From positions 434,001 to 498,000 of the forward strand of contig BGZK01000147.1 in NCBI GenBank assembly GCA_005406025.1: a stretch of 64,000 nucleotides of DNA. Reading direction: 5' to 3'. Made by a program: the position numbers and the translations under genes. Positions 46,650 to 58,300 of the stretch are shown here, in pieces (positions within the stretch are counted from its first letter, which is position 1; every line of letters begins with the position of its first letter). This stretch comes from Eumeta japonica (lineage: Eukaryota; Arthropoda; Insecta; Lepidoptera; Psychidae). The notes beneath the pieces are model-generated. The model was not told where the DNA came from, made no database searches, and was given only the letters and a program-made list of their open reading frames with translations.

Positions 46650-46930
46650 AGTTGCAACTAAAACGGTCGTTAAACATTTGTATGGCGGCCGGAGTCAAGC
46701 TGTTTCGTCAGGGAGCTAGCTGGCTGTTACGCGTTATCACAGCTCTATCGGCGGCCGAGATCGTGACAAAAAATAATGCCAAATAACAAACAGCCGTCCC
46801 GCGGAGACGTCTCGGCCCGGGGTGACCATCGACGTGGGGCGATTTACGAGTCGGGACACCGTGTATCGCTTCGCAGGAAGTTTAAGAAAATCACTTCTTT
46901 GGGACTTCATTAATATATGGAAATTTATTA
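46650..46930. promoter_or_regulatory. Candidate cis-regulatory island
   Basis: Complex GC-richer DNA containing GGCGGCCGGAGTC and GGCGGCCGAGATC repeats 70 bp apart, plus ATTTACGAGTCG and a CATTAATATATGG end. Frames overlap on both strands. Regulatory role inferred. Confidence 0.3.
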
Positions 46931-47429
46931 TATTTCGGAAGAAAATATTTAGGAGACAGATGTACACGGGCATAACCAGTTCAACTGTTCACTGGGTTGT
47001 TTCATTTTAACAATTATTTTGTATTTAATGCGGTTGTGGTTATGATAAAATTAGAAAAAAGTTGTCCTTGATGCTTATTCTTTTTGAGAGAAAACTGCCT
47101 CTCGAACGAGTGGTAAGGCTTAAATTTTTAAAATATGATGTTTTTCAAATGTACGATGACCTATGAAAGGAAAATATTTTAAATTCAAATGAATTTGTAA
47201 TTATTCTGTTCGATTACGGCGAGATCAAACATAATATAGAAAATATTATTTGGTACTTTTTCTCAAAACATCAATAAGTAATATTTTAGTCCGACGGGAA
47301 CTTTTTTATTTAAAAATTGTATTTCATCCAATTGTTGCCTACCCGTTGAAATATTGAAAATATTGATGACATTAACATCCGACTATATATTTAAAAATAT
47401 TTACAAATGTCAAATATTAATCATATCAG
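46931..47429. other. AT-rich spacer, nothing recognised
   Basis: Background AT-rich DNA between two islands. Confidence 0.4.
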
Positions 47430-47731
47430 GGTTTAGGAAACCCGACGTGTGGCCACCCTGCTTCCGCAGCGGTGTACTAGGCGGCCTCAAAGAAGTAACC
47501 GTGCCCCGATCGAGCGATAGATACGCGCTTTCTCACCTCGCGAAAGGGTTCGCCGAAATGATTGCGACAATCAATTTGGAGGAGCCATCGAGCAATTTGT
47601 ATGGCCCCGCGTGTGCGGGCTGTCGCCTGGCGATGCTATCGGCGCCTCGGGGTGCCACCCGCCAATGGGAAACACTATTTGATTGCTACTTTCTCACACC
47701 TAAAATTGTTGTATTACCTAGTTTACGTTGA
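47430..47731 (+). other. Complex unique block, open on + but unrecognised
   Basis: The + frame stays open for 125 codons (47354-47731), and its complex part starts after ATATCAGGGTTTAG, an acceptor-like end. The peptide is fairly balanced in composition (for example SHLAKGFAEMIATINLEEPS), yet no domain or conserved motif is recognised. It may be a lone exon, a long conserved noncoding element, or an old domesticated fragment. Confidence 0.3.
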
Positions 47732-48339
47732 TTCTGGTTAGAGACATGTGTGGGATTGTTCGTGAGTAGAGCTGCCATGTATGTTACGTGTGTGTAAACA
47801 TGATATAATATAGAATCCCTTAATTTTATTATAGTACTATAAGACACGCTACATTATATTTTCAGCTGATAATCATGCAATATATAATTACGACACTACT
47901 TCTGTTTTTAAGACATTACCTCTTTGAATGGGATTACATAAATATATTTTTTCGTTTGTTTAATCCTGTATCGTAAGTAAGTCTAACTAAATTCCTTCGC
48001 CCTTTTATAATTAATTGTGAACAATTATTACAAAATTTGATTTCAAGGATGCATTGTTTTTCTTACAAAAGTTTTCCCACTTGTTTCTTTTTTATTGTTA
48101 TTATGGCAATGTAACAACAGCAACACACCAATGAATTTCCAGAATGCGATGGGCGCTGCAAAATATTTATTCGCAATCAATCAGTTTCTGTTCAACCAAA
48201 CAGTTCAACCAAATAATACTTATTACAATTGAGTACTGATAACTGGATTGCAACATAATAATTTATAGTTATCTATTAAATAAATTCAATGTCAAAATGG
48301 TAAAGGGTCTATTCTCTGATGATGCATAATCCATCACCT
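47732..48339. other. AT-rich spacer, nothing recognised
   Basis: Background AT-rich DNA with no supported feature. Confidence 0.4.
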
Positions 48340-48920
48340 ACAACAACCGCCCATATTATAACGGTTCGCGTCATTTGTCTCAGCCAAAACTACAAAATTG
48401 CTGCGTTATTTATGATCGGAGCACAAAAACGTCTTCCGTAAATATTTGCTCGAGACAAGAGGGGCGATAATTCGTGGCTATTATGACGTCATTTGGCACC
48501 CTTTGTGAAGACGTCACGGCGTGTCATCTGCTCTCCGAGACGCCTGCGCCGGCCTATCTCCCGATTAAATCTATTGTGATTTTTTTGGGGCACGCGAGTC
48601 GGATGCGCCACCGGCGATGATTTCGTCCCTTCTGCGTTGTCGTGTCGCGCTCGGCTGCCGCATTGAGCCCCTAACTCACGTTTGCAGTCAATTATCAATA
48701 GCTAGAAATGGAATGATATGACGTGTCAACATTTTAAATTTTACACTTATCCGACGAGTGGCGATTGATGCTTATTAGATGAGGATTTAAAACGGCGGGG
48801 GCCGTACGCTAAGTCTCAAGTCTAAGCCGTTTTAAGTAGAAGAGTTCCAGCGTTCTCGGAAACCAGCACCGCTCACCCGTCTGCTCGTCCACGGTCAGTC
48901 GGTGAATGAAAATATGTGAA
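48340..48920. promoter_or_regulatory. Candidate cis-regulatory island with CRE-like sites
   Basis: A perfect TGACGTCA at 48484-48491 and a second GACGTCAC about 25 bp later sit within nearly 600 bp of complex DNA. Other words include TTTATGATCGG and CAATTATCAATAG. The end (48780-48900) is CpG-rich, with GCCGTTTTAAG and its partial inverse AAAACGGCGG flanking it. No gene frame fits. Confidence 0.35.
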
Positions 48921-49005
48921 ACTCTTTTTAGAATTCAAGATACTCTCTATCTGTATATAATTCGTTTAGTTGAAATGTGGCGGGTGCGTTTATTGTAAAT
49001 AAATT

Positions 49006-49057
49006 TTGTAACTCTTTTAAATTCCAATATTTCAATTAGAATTTAAAAGAGTTACAA
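49006..49057. repeat. Perfect 19-bp foldback, 14-nt loop
   Basis: TTGTAACTCTTTTAAATTC (49006-49024) and its exact reverse complement (49039-49057). Confidence 0.9.
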
Positions 49058-50138
49058 GCTTTTTTCGCCTGTAAACTATTATTCAGAATAGAAAATCAGT
49101 TGTTTCAACGACACTCGTGCAGAATGTCGATCTATATTGAACGTTGAATAGAACGTTACAACTAGATCTCGCTCGCTCTCTTGCAGCAAAAACGCCAAGT
49201 GCTGTCGGGGCATTGTCTCATGCGTTTTTACGACGCGCCGTGAGCCAGGAGGATGTTATTGTTTGTGGTGAGATAAACATCGGCCCACGAGGTGGGTGAG
49301 ATTCATCAATGACACTCGTTCGGCCCTTTAAATAGGCCACTGCACCGCTCCACGGTCCTCATGTACTATACAGAAACGCGGTGTGAAGTAAAGTAGTTGT
49401 ATATACACACGACTGTTACAATTTGTACTGATACACGGGCGAGGAGCTATAAAACGGCGTTGAACGGTTACGCCGATGTCATAGTAAATTATTATAACTT
49501 ATTACTTACAATAAGGAGATAAAACGATGTGACTATCCGGTGAACTAATAAGGTATATAGTGTGAATTTGATTTGCAGCCGTATTAGAATAACAACAATA
49601 CACATGTGTTTCACTTCGTGACATTTCGCTCTTTATGACATTAATTATGGTCTCAATCAGAAATATAATAGCCGAAAATTGGCATTGTCAGTATTGTACG
49701 CATAATTATAGGCAATAGTTAATTCAAGCAATAAAATTGGCGTCGATGACGTAATAAATATTTTCGGGCGAGCATATCGGAAGAGCGGAAAAGCAGTCGT
49801 AGATGTACGACTCTTTTTCTATAGATCAATGAGTGTTTTTTCTTTGTATGAATGCATTTTTTTTTGTCCGTCGGACATGCTCGTCCGTGAATATAGGTTT
49901 TATGTTATTGAAGCATATTAAAGTTTCAAGGAACGTTAGAAAATCATAACTATTTATAAAACTTGACATACTCAACGAAACGAAAAAAGGCATATTTAAA
50001 AAGCTGTGTTTATAGTTTTTTGTATATTTTTATCTTATAAACTAATAAGGTAATTTAATTCGTAATTGATAGTTAACAGTTTTCGGAACAAACATATTAT
50101 TAATAATGCTTTTGTAAAAACAAAAATACAAAAATTGA
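49058..50138. other. Intergenic DNA with a complex patch at 49160-49460
   Basis: The patch includes CTCGCTCGCTCTCTTGCAG, CCTTTAAATAGGCC (TATA-like) and GC-rich unique sequence, and could be a promoter or enhancer. No transcript unit follows that I can support. AT-rich elsewhere. Confidence 0.25.
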
Positions 50139-50440
50139 TTTTGACGTGACAACGTCTTATAAATTGGTTTGCCGGGTGACACTTCAAGAAACTGCGTTAC
50201 GCTCCGTTCACGTTATGCGCTCACAATGAGAGCGAGTGAGAGGCACGCGTCCCTTCCACTCGGGCATGGTTAGCCCGCCTAAGAGCGAAGAGACAGACAT
50301 AAAAGTGAAAGGCACGCGTCCCTTCCACTCGAGCACAGTTAGCCCTAAGAGCGAGAGAGAGACAGAGACGCAAATGTATTGCAAGTTATTGTATGTATAT
50401 TTGTATATAAATACGTATGTATGTGTAAAGGTAAAAATAA
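50139..50440 (+). repeat. Dispersed repeat, family D, copy 2, with an internal 69-bp tandem duplication
   Basis: Starts TTGACGTGACAACGTCTTAT. It contains GGCACGCGTCCCTTCCACTC at 50242 and again at 50311, each followed by a GAGCRNRGTTAGCC-like stretch and AAGAGCGA. The duplication is local, since copy 1 at 36064 has only one such segment. The frame over it is a by-product. Confidence 0.6.
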
Positions 50441-51907
50441 AATTTTGTTAATATGAAATTCAGTGCGAGATTCTTGTATAAATTAATGTTTTAAATATAA
50501 TTCTGTATAAATAAATGTTTTAAATTGTTACTATTATTTCATCCTTCTTCCTACTATACGAATGAATATTCACATTAAAATGATTTTACCACTCAAAGTC
50601 GTTGTCACGTAAAACTTTCGCCCGTATACCGACTTTACAGGCAACCAATTTTTTTTTTAATTTTTTAATGATCTATAGATTTTTATTGGGTTTTGTAAGA
50701 TATGTACAAATGCAGGTCGGATATAAAACAACTGCTTTCATCGTGTATATTTGTAATCGGTTCAACTCGCTCAAGTGTGATTCTTACCTATTTCACAAAT
50801 ATGAAGAAAGTTCTTTAAAAGTGAAAGATGTTGATAATATAAATTATATGCACCATTTATTGAATGACTTAAGAGTCAATTGGCTGAATTTACAGTTTTT
50901 TAATGGTACATCATTGAGTCTATTATTAAGATAACTATTATACAACCTAAATTTACTTACTGTGGTTAATTTTTATTTCTGAAACTAAAAGATAAAACAT
51001 GAGCTAACCCTTCCGGTCGTCGAAGAATTTCGTGGTTGATTTCGAAAAGACATCTGCAAGACTTCTAAAGAAGAGTAAATATGAGTTCATTGCTTCTCTT
51101 AGCGATTTCTTTACATAAAGTTAAAGAAAGAAATGAATACTTTATTAATTCCCGAGATGGCTTTTTGTTATTATAAAAGTTTATAATTTCGTCCACGTGT
51201 TGTTCCGCCTCATGGTTATTTATTGATAATAAATATTCTGAGAACGACGTCAAAGAATAAGTACGATATGAAAAAAAAATGCGGTAATGACCCCGCTTCA
51301 GGATGACAAAAATTTTACTCGACAACAATACCAATCTCTAAATATTTGGTCAATTTTAGATCGCAACCAGGTCAATGAAGACAGTCTTTGACGAAGTAGA
51401 TTTAACTATATTGACGTTGGTCATAAACCCTAGCAGAATCTATAATGTGTTGCTGAAAGAAGATTTAGAATGAATGTTTGGTCAAACTCCTTATCTTTAA
51501 AAAGCGAGATCGTTAGATATCTGTATTAAAAATGATACGCCATTTCTTTATTTACATAATTCTATTTTAACTCTATAAAAACTTTTTATTCCTTAATAAA
51601 AATTACTTAAGCATAATTAAATATGTACTTACATTGTTGTATATCGCATTTATGTTTTGACTTAAGTGAATATCAAAAAATTATAATTATAGTGTTTTTA
51701 CGAAAACAGTATAGTTTGAACCATTAATATTGACAACAATAGACCCTGTTTTTAAATTTTTACGCTTTATAGACGAAAAAGTATTTGATTTTTTGTTGTC
51801 TTATGTAAATCATGATATTGATTTGTTGATATAACTGAACTTATTAATTTTTACAGGAACTTATTGCGGTCAAAATTTCGCACATAAGTGTTAGTGTCAT
51901 TCACACT
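50441..51907. other. AT-rich DNA upstream of Spo11
   Basis: No upstream exon of Spo11 was recognised. An acceptor-like TTTTTACAG at 51848-51856 precedes the Spo11 start, so a 5' untranslated or short coding exon could lie in this stretch. Frames at 50602-50934 (+) and 51065-51334 (-) have no recognised family. Confidence 0.35.
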
Positions 51908-52362
51908 ATGGAACTTCCACAGCTAGACTTGCAACGCTTGTGGAATTTAAATTCAGGATCCCAATTCAGGCAAGACCCTGAACTTACAGAAGCAATCGAT
52001 CAGCTTTATGCAGATGAGCAGTTGGAACGAGTCGTGGACAATTCCGAGAATCTTCTTCCTAATAGAATACTAGAGTTGAGTGAAGTACGAGAACTGGTGA
52101 AGAATGAAATATCTTTAAACGGTGATGATCTGAATTTAGTTCTAAGTGAAGTTCAAAAACAACGTTTTTATTTTAAATCCATTATTGTAGATGTACAAGC
52201 AGATCAATCTGTACAAGAAATTCAATGTAGACGAAAACCTTTAATCAAGAAGATTGAAGGAATTTTAGATGAGGTCAACAAAATGGCGGAACGAGGTGAA
52301 ACTCCAAAACTTGAATTGAGAAACCAAAGGCTATGGAGTAACTGTGTCTACGATTTTGATAG
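51908..52362 (+). CDS. Spo11: Spo11 exon 1 (N-terminal region)
   Basis: Codes for residues 1-151 plus two bases of codon 152. The first 110 or so residues are acidic and unrecognised. The last 45 (KIEGILDEVNK..RNQRLWSNCVYDF) align with the helix before the Spo11 winged-helix domain. The donor used is GATAG/GTATAA. A second donor 18 bp later (TTACAA/GTAAAT) has the same phase and would add six residues (RYKNIY), giving 468 in total. Confidence 0.85.
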
Positions 52363-55300
52363 GTATAAAAATATTTACAAGTAAATTAGTTAGATTGGAA
52401 GTCCATTGATGAGTGAACAAAAAAATATACCTAAAACATAAGAAACGAATTTAGTGATTACACTTTGAACCAAAACTTATATTAAAAGATCGTTATTTTA
52501 GTGCAGTTTTCATTCAGTAACTATGGTTAACTTAGAAAACTTTGGAATATATATATAAATGTACAAAACATGACTGATGTTAAGAGATACGTAGTCATTC
52601 AAGTAAACAGAAGTGGTGAAGTCATTGTTTTTCGGTAGATCACATTTTTCTCAAACCTATTAAATACTATAATAAATGCATAATTCTTAGTAATGATATT
52701 AAACGGTAAATTCTCTTTACGATTAATGTATAATGTGTATTGTGCAATAAATAATGTATAATAAAAAAATAACAATGTGTAAATATTTATAGTCTACTTC
52801 AACGAAACTGCAGTTGGTAGGTATAAAATAAATAGACAAAAGTTTACTACAATGTTGAGAATCTGGGGTTCGCTTTTCCGCCCGGCTGTTTGTCTGTCAT
52901 ACTTCTTTTTTTCTAAATTACTACTAAAGTCATCGCCTTTTAATTCGGCATTGATGGAAACCCATCTGTCACGTCTACTCGTGACGAACATATCAAAATT
53001 AAATTGTGGAGTGAACCACATTAACAGAAAATACGTATAAAACTTGTCTCTTTTTTTTCCAAAGACTAATGCAACGATTAGTAGATCTTCATCATACAAG
53101 TCTAAATTGCACTTGGCTGGAGGTTTTGCAAGTTTGGACATTCGGTAGAGATTATGTATAATATATCAATATGTTCACGTAAAAATTATATTTATTATAA
53201 TTAAGTAATCGCATCATATCTGCAGAGTAACCCTGAAATCCTTCGCGGAAGCCAAGAAGACTTCAATCTGTTATAGCGATTCAAATGACAGAACTAGGTT
53301 TAGTACGATCGTGTTTGTTTTGACAAAGGTGCACGAGTTACTGACCAAGAGGCTCACAGTTACCAGGCGGTAAGTGATATTCGCTGAAGGACGAAAAGAT
53401 GCATTTTAGTCTATTAGATGAGATAAATCACCTCTTAGAAATCCACAATGCAAACCGCATTGATCTGAATTACCAATGAAAAATATACAACTTCATAACT
53501 CGTTTCATGGATAAAACGTATGCCACTTAAAATTAAGTATGAATAAGTTTTAAGGTAAAATCGATTCAAACTTATTGATATATCACATAAGACCTTTAAG
53601 GAAATCGTAAGTCATTGTTTGAAAATCTGTTCTAGCTTCTGCATGTGGCTTTGTTCGCATCAAATCAAGTAAAATTATTCCATTTTTAACAATTTTCTAA
53701 TTTTTACGCAGAAACCCTAAATATTTTCGTGAAAAAAGTACTTTGAATGTGGGCCATTATGCTCTTCTGCTTTTCAGTTTAAGTCCATCAAGATCGGTTT
53801 AGCCGTTCCGATAATTGATCTAACAAGTAGGCAAACAGACAAAACAGTAAAAAGTATTGTTTGGGTGCTATACGTATTAATAACAATATGGATCTTAATA
53901 CCCAGTTATTTTGAAATCATAGACAGATATTTCAATTTTATTTATACTATGGTTGATTTATGTGGTTTTAAAAACGTTGTCTGCAGCAGTGAGGAGAAGG
54001 TACGGGAGAGTCAGAGATAGTGGAAAAGTGAAAGAGACAGAGAGACGCGGAGTGAGGAGTACATATCTGATTTTAATTAACGATTTCTATTACTTTTGGC
54101 TTGCAGAAATCGTCAGATTATAATTTTTTGGTTATTTGGTATTATTACGTCTAAAATAAAAAAAAGACGGCGCTCGAGTAAATTCAGACATCGTTTTTGC
54201 AATTTTGGGCCCCTTAGGTTACGTTCCCACTTATTAGCGTACCTTATCAATACGCACTCGATTTTGAGATGCTCATACTAGCTGGAGGTACTTATTAATA
54301 TGTAAAGTATCCCCTATATAAATCTGAAGTGCTCGAGTTTGTTTCAAAATCCCCTCTTGGGCTTTCCTACTATAACAATAAATTTCAGGGAATTATTTTA
54401 CCAAAACGTGGCACGGTTTCGCAAGCAATCCACCTTAGATACAGCTGTAAGAGATGTGTGTTGTCTTTTGGAGAGCCCGCCGTGGCACCTTGGCGTGGTC
54501 GCGACAGCCAAAGGTCTGGTTGCGGGCCCCTTGGTCATGGTAGCCAGAAATGGTGCCGTTGTAGACTGTATGAATTCTGGAGGTTAGTGTTAAAACTGTA
54601 CCCAGATGATGATAACTTGTGATGAAAATGAAATATTGTGTAACCATATTCATATTACCCTCTGTAGCTCCTAGAGTACATTAGCAATATATTATGTAAG
54701 TATCAAAGTTATTGTTTTCTATTATACATCATAAATTGGATAGTCGTAATGTTCTATATAGTGTGTCGCTTATTGTAAAGAGTACGTCACGGATGACCAC
54801 GTATTATACTGATATATATTTAACAGTCATTTTTTCTTTAGTAGTCGGCCTTAAGTTTTTATTTAGTACTAATTAAGTATTAATTTAAATTGTCATTGAA
54901 CTGTTAACTAGGCTCAAAAAAACATAATTTTTTAAGCACTACATAGCAACAGAAAAATCTCATAAAAGTTCCACATGCAACCTCATTGAAAATTATAGAG
55001 AACTTATAGCTGGCTCTTGTCTAACTAGGGAATGATAAAGTGCCTTAACCACAAAAAATAATTGAAGCATTGATAATTTAAACTTGAAAGATGACAAGCA
55101 GACATGATAATTATCACTTTTCTAAATCGAATTTACTCTTTGAATGAGAATCCGGTATTGAATTAAAATCAGAACAAATTGATACACAAGTTTATTAATT
55201 CCTGACTTTTGACAGGTGTTCTGATTCCACAAGACGTGTCAGGCATACAGTCTCTCCGGTCTACTGCCAGATACGTGTTGGTCGTAGAGAAGGATGCCAT

Positions 55301-58300
55301 ATTTCAAAAGTTGTTGGACGAAGGTGCATTAATGCGTTTGGGGCCTGTAATAATAATTACGGTAATGGTTGTTAATATTTATTTACATGAATAATGTTAT
55401 TGATTGTTTATTTATATCAACTATTTACAGCTGTTATAATCAAAACAGTTTCATTTGTAACATTTGTTATTTCTATATGTATATTTATATGTATATACAT
55501 ATTCCATGTTTTATTACAGAATAATTCAGATTTATTAATATTATTAAAATACACGATAGGTATCATTTCAATAATGAACGGGTTGTTGAAATTGTATAAG
55601 AGGCACTGCAGGATTCCTATATTTTATTTATTTTTCAAGCTAGTAATGTTCATGACGGTCGAGAAAGTCTCAGTTGCATTATTATGCATGACAACATTTT
55701 AATGCATTTGTTGTAGTATTTTAACACATATTTGGCGGTCAAAAACTTCGCGACAATTGGAAAAATATGGAGGCAGTCATCGTCCAGTTTTTCTTTAGGA
55801 GATACACACCAACTAATTACCTTTATGTATTAAGTTTCAATTTGTCTTCGAAACTTGTTGTCAACCTAGTCGATTCATTTTCTTTATTGTGTTCTTATTT
55901 ACGTGTGGTTCATAGCTCAAGAGCAATCGGAATACAAAAATTTTATAAAACAAATATAAAGGTTTTGTAGGTACAATTTTTAATTTAACTGAAGGTGGCA
56001 AAAGTAACCAATTCAGCTAGGTTGCAGTTACTTTGTCAAATACGAAGTTTGTGAAGTTGGCAACAAGCTTGTGTTGGTACGGATCGATTTCATATAAAGA
56101 AGACATTTAATAATTATGCGTTCTTGAAAGAAAAATGGAATTGTTTTCTATAAATGCGATGATTGTGGTTGTTATTTACAATCAAAACTAGGCGCGATTT
56201 CCGAAATTCTGTTTTTGAAAACTGAGATTGTACAAGTCGATATGTATTAATATTTATGTTTTTCACGAAATTCATATCAAGCGAATTTTATTGACACCAC
56301 CTATGTTCATAAGTAATTTTTCTTAGTATTAGTAAAAGCGAATAAGACAAATTCCTACGTACAATTAATCACTTCCACTTTCATTCAATACATGTTTTAG
56401 TACTTCACAAAGGGTTTATTAAAAATGATATTACAAAATATACAGTATTCACATTATATAAATATGGGTATTATATGTACCTTTTTAATTAGGTTTGTTT
56501 GCAATGCCTTTTTACATAGTTCGGATATAACTTTAGGGTAAAGGATACCCAGACGTGTGTACCAGACAGCTGGTCGCGCGGCTGACACGAGAGCTGCGCT
56601 TGCCTGCGCTGGCGCTGGTGGACGCCGACCCGCACGGCTTGGAGATCTACCTCACCTACAAATACGGCTCATTGGTACTTACGTATACATATAAAAAGCG
56701 TATCGGATATGATTGTTGCGTCCGGTCGAACGAAATTTTTTATGTATAAAGCGATCTTTATCGTGAGTAATTGAATACTTCTTTTAAAGCGTTCAAGTAT
56801 ATCCCCGTTTCTTCGTTAAAAAGTGAAGTCTGTATATACAACTTCCTCTATTTGACTAGACGCATTCTTATTCTAATACCAGTCAGTTGTACATCAGCAA
56901 CTCTTAATGTTTAGCCTTAATCGTTTAGAAGCCTTTAAGATTATAGGGGCTGCATGCATTATTACTTAGGGTCTAAGCTCTCTATATATTCATATTCATC
57001 TATGGTCTAAGCCATTAGAGACTACCATAGATTACATTACATGGAGAGGGGGATGGAGGGAGTCAACAAGGTGTGATATCGTATTACAAGGGGGGGGGGG
57101 GACGAGTTATAAGTTTCGTGGCGTCACGAACGTAAATCTAAAATACTTATTACTTCAGTGGTAACAAAAGACTTTAGAAGATAAAAATATTGTAAATAGT
57201 ATTATTTGGTATTAAATTGAAACAGAATTTCCAAAATAATTTATATGTAATAATTTTGAAAGTGCTCTTTTAATTTAATAATTTCTAAACTTAAAATTGT
57301 TCAATATATGATGTCACACCAGGGAAAGGGAGTCACATAAAATGAAATATGTGTGATGTGATCTGTGGATAAGCCCTAATACAGCAGATATAACCGCATT
57401 TCATTGATAGATATAACAATATAAACCGGTTTAACCCATAATTAATTAGACATCAATTCAAGTCTAACACAAGAGCTACATTATGTCTCAAGTCCTCGCA
57501 AATGAGTCTTGCAAAAACACGATATACTTATTCACTCCCAGGCACAGTCCCATCTGTCTCACGATCTGTCCTGCGGCAAGCTGAGACTATTGGGCGCAAG
57601 GCACGCCGACGCGGTCACTCTGGCGCCGGCGGCCGCGCGGCTGCCGCTTACAGCACGCGACCGTCGTAAGATTCAATCGCTGATGAGGAGGCCCTACCTG
57701 GATGCACCGGCTTGTGGGTTTATAGCATTTTTTTTTTGGTAAATAAATCATGGCATTGTTAGAAACTATTACGATATCAAAATGTCGATGTGCTTAAATT
57801 CATCTAATTTTGAAACCTATTTGTGCTGTTCGTTTTAGTTTACATACTATGATCAAACTTGATAATTTTTATGTTTATTTAAATGATTGCCTTGTGCTTC
57901 TTTTTATTTGTCACTAGTAAGGTGGTACATGTTGCTTTAATTTTGCAGAAGTAATTTAATTTTTTTTTTTAATTTGCGTTATGTTTGGACGACACCCGAA
58001 AAATAATTTAAAAATCATATACAGCTCTACTTAATATTGTTTTAAACAAGATTACCATTTGCAATAAATAAGTCTCCACCTTGTATAAGGTAATTAGACG
58101 TGATTTCGTGCTAATTGTTTATTTATTTTAAATCTCAAAGTCAAGACGGAATCGTTTCAAATCCAGTCTGCAATTTGCAAAATTTTCATAAAATGGAAGA
58201 AAAATTTTTTGTTCTTTTGTGGATTATGTCATTTATAGGAAAAATGGGCGACGACTATATCACTACAAATTCGTTTCCAAATTCTATACGAAGTATTGGC

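Noticed and set aside
50602..50934. 110-codon + frame upstream of Spo11
   Set aside because: Starts with AT-driven residues and has no motif or acceptor/donor linking it to Spo11 exon 1 in a convincing way.
51065..51334. 89-codon minus-strand frame upstream of Spo11
   Set aside because: The stretch EAEQHVDEIINFYNNKKPS looks somewhat protein-like, but no homologue or splice context is recognised and neighbouring frames are broken.
52794..53141. 115-codon minus-strand frame in Spo11 intron 1
   Set aside because: The start (DEDLLIVALVFGKKRDKF) faintly recalls Harbinger-type transposase N-termini, but no catalytic motif, splice site or second piece supports it, and it ends in AT-driven hydrophobic residues.
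54096..54281. + frame after an acceptor-like CTTGCAG, considered as a Spo11 exon
   Set aside because: The peptide (IIIFWLFGIITSKIKKRRR) does not match Spo11. Exons 2 and 3 join directly in phase without it.
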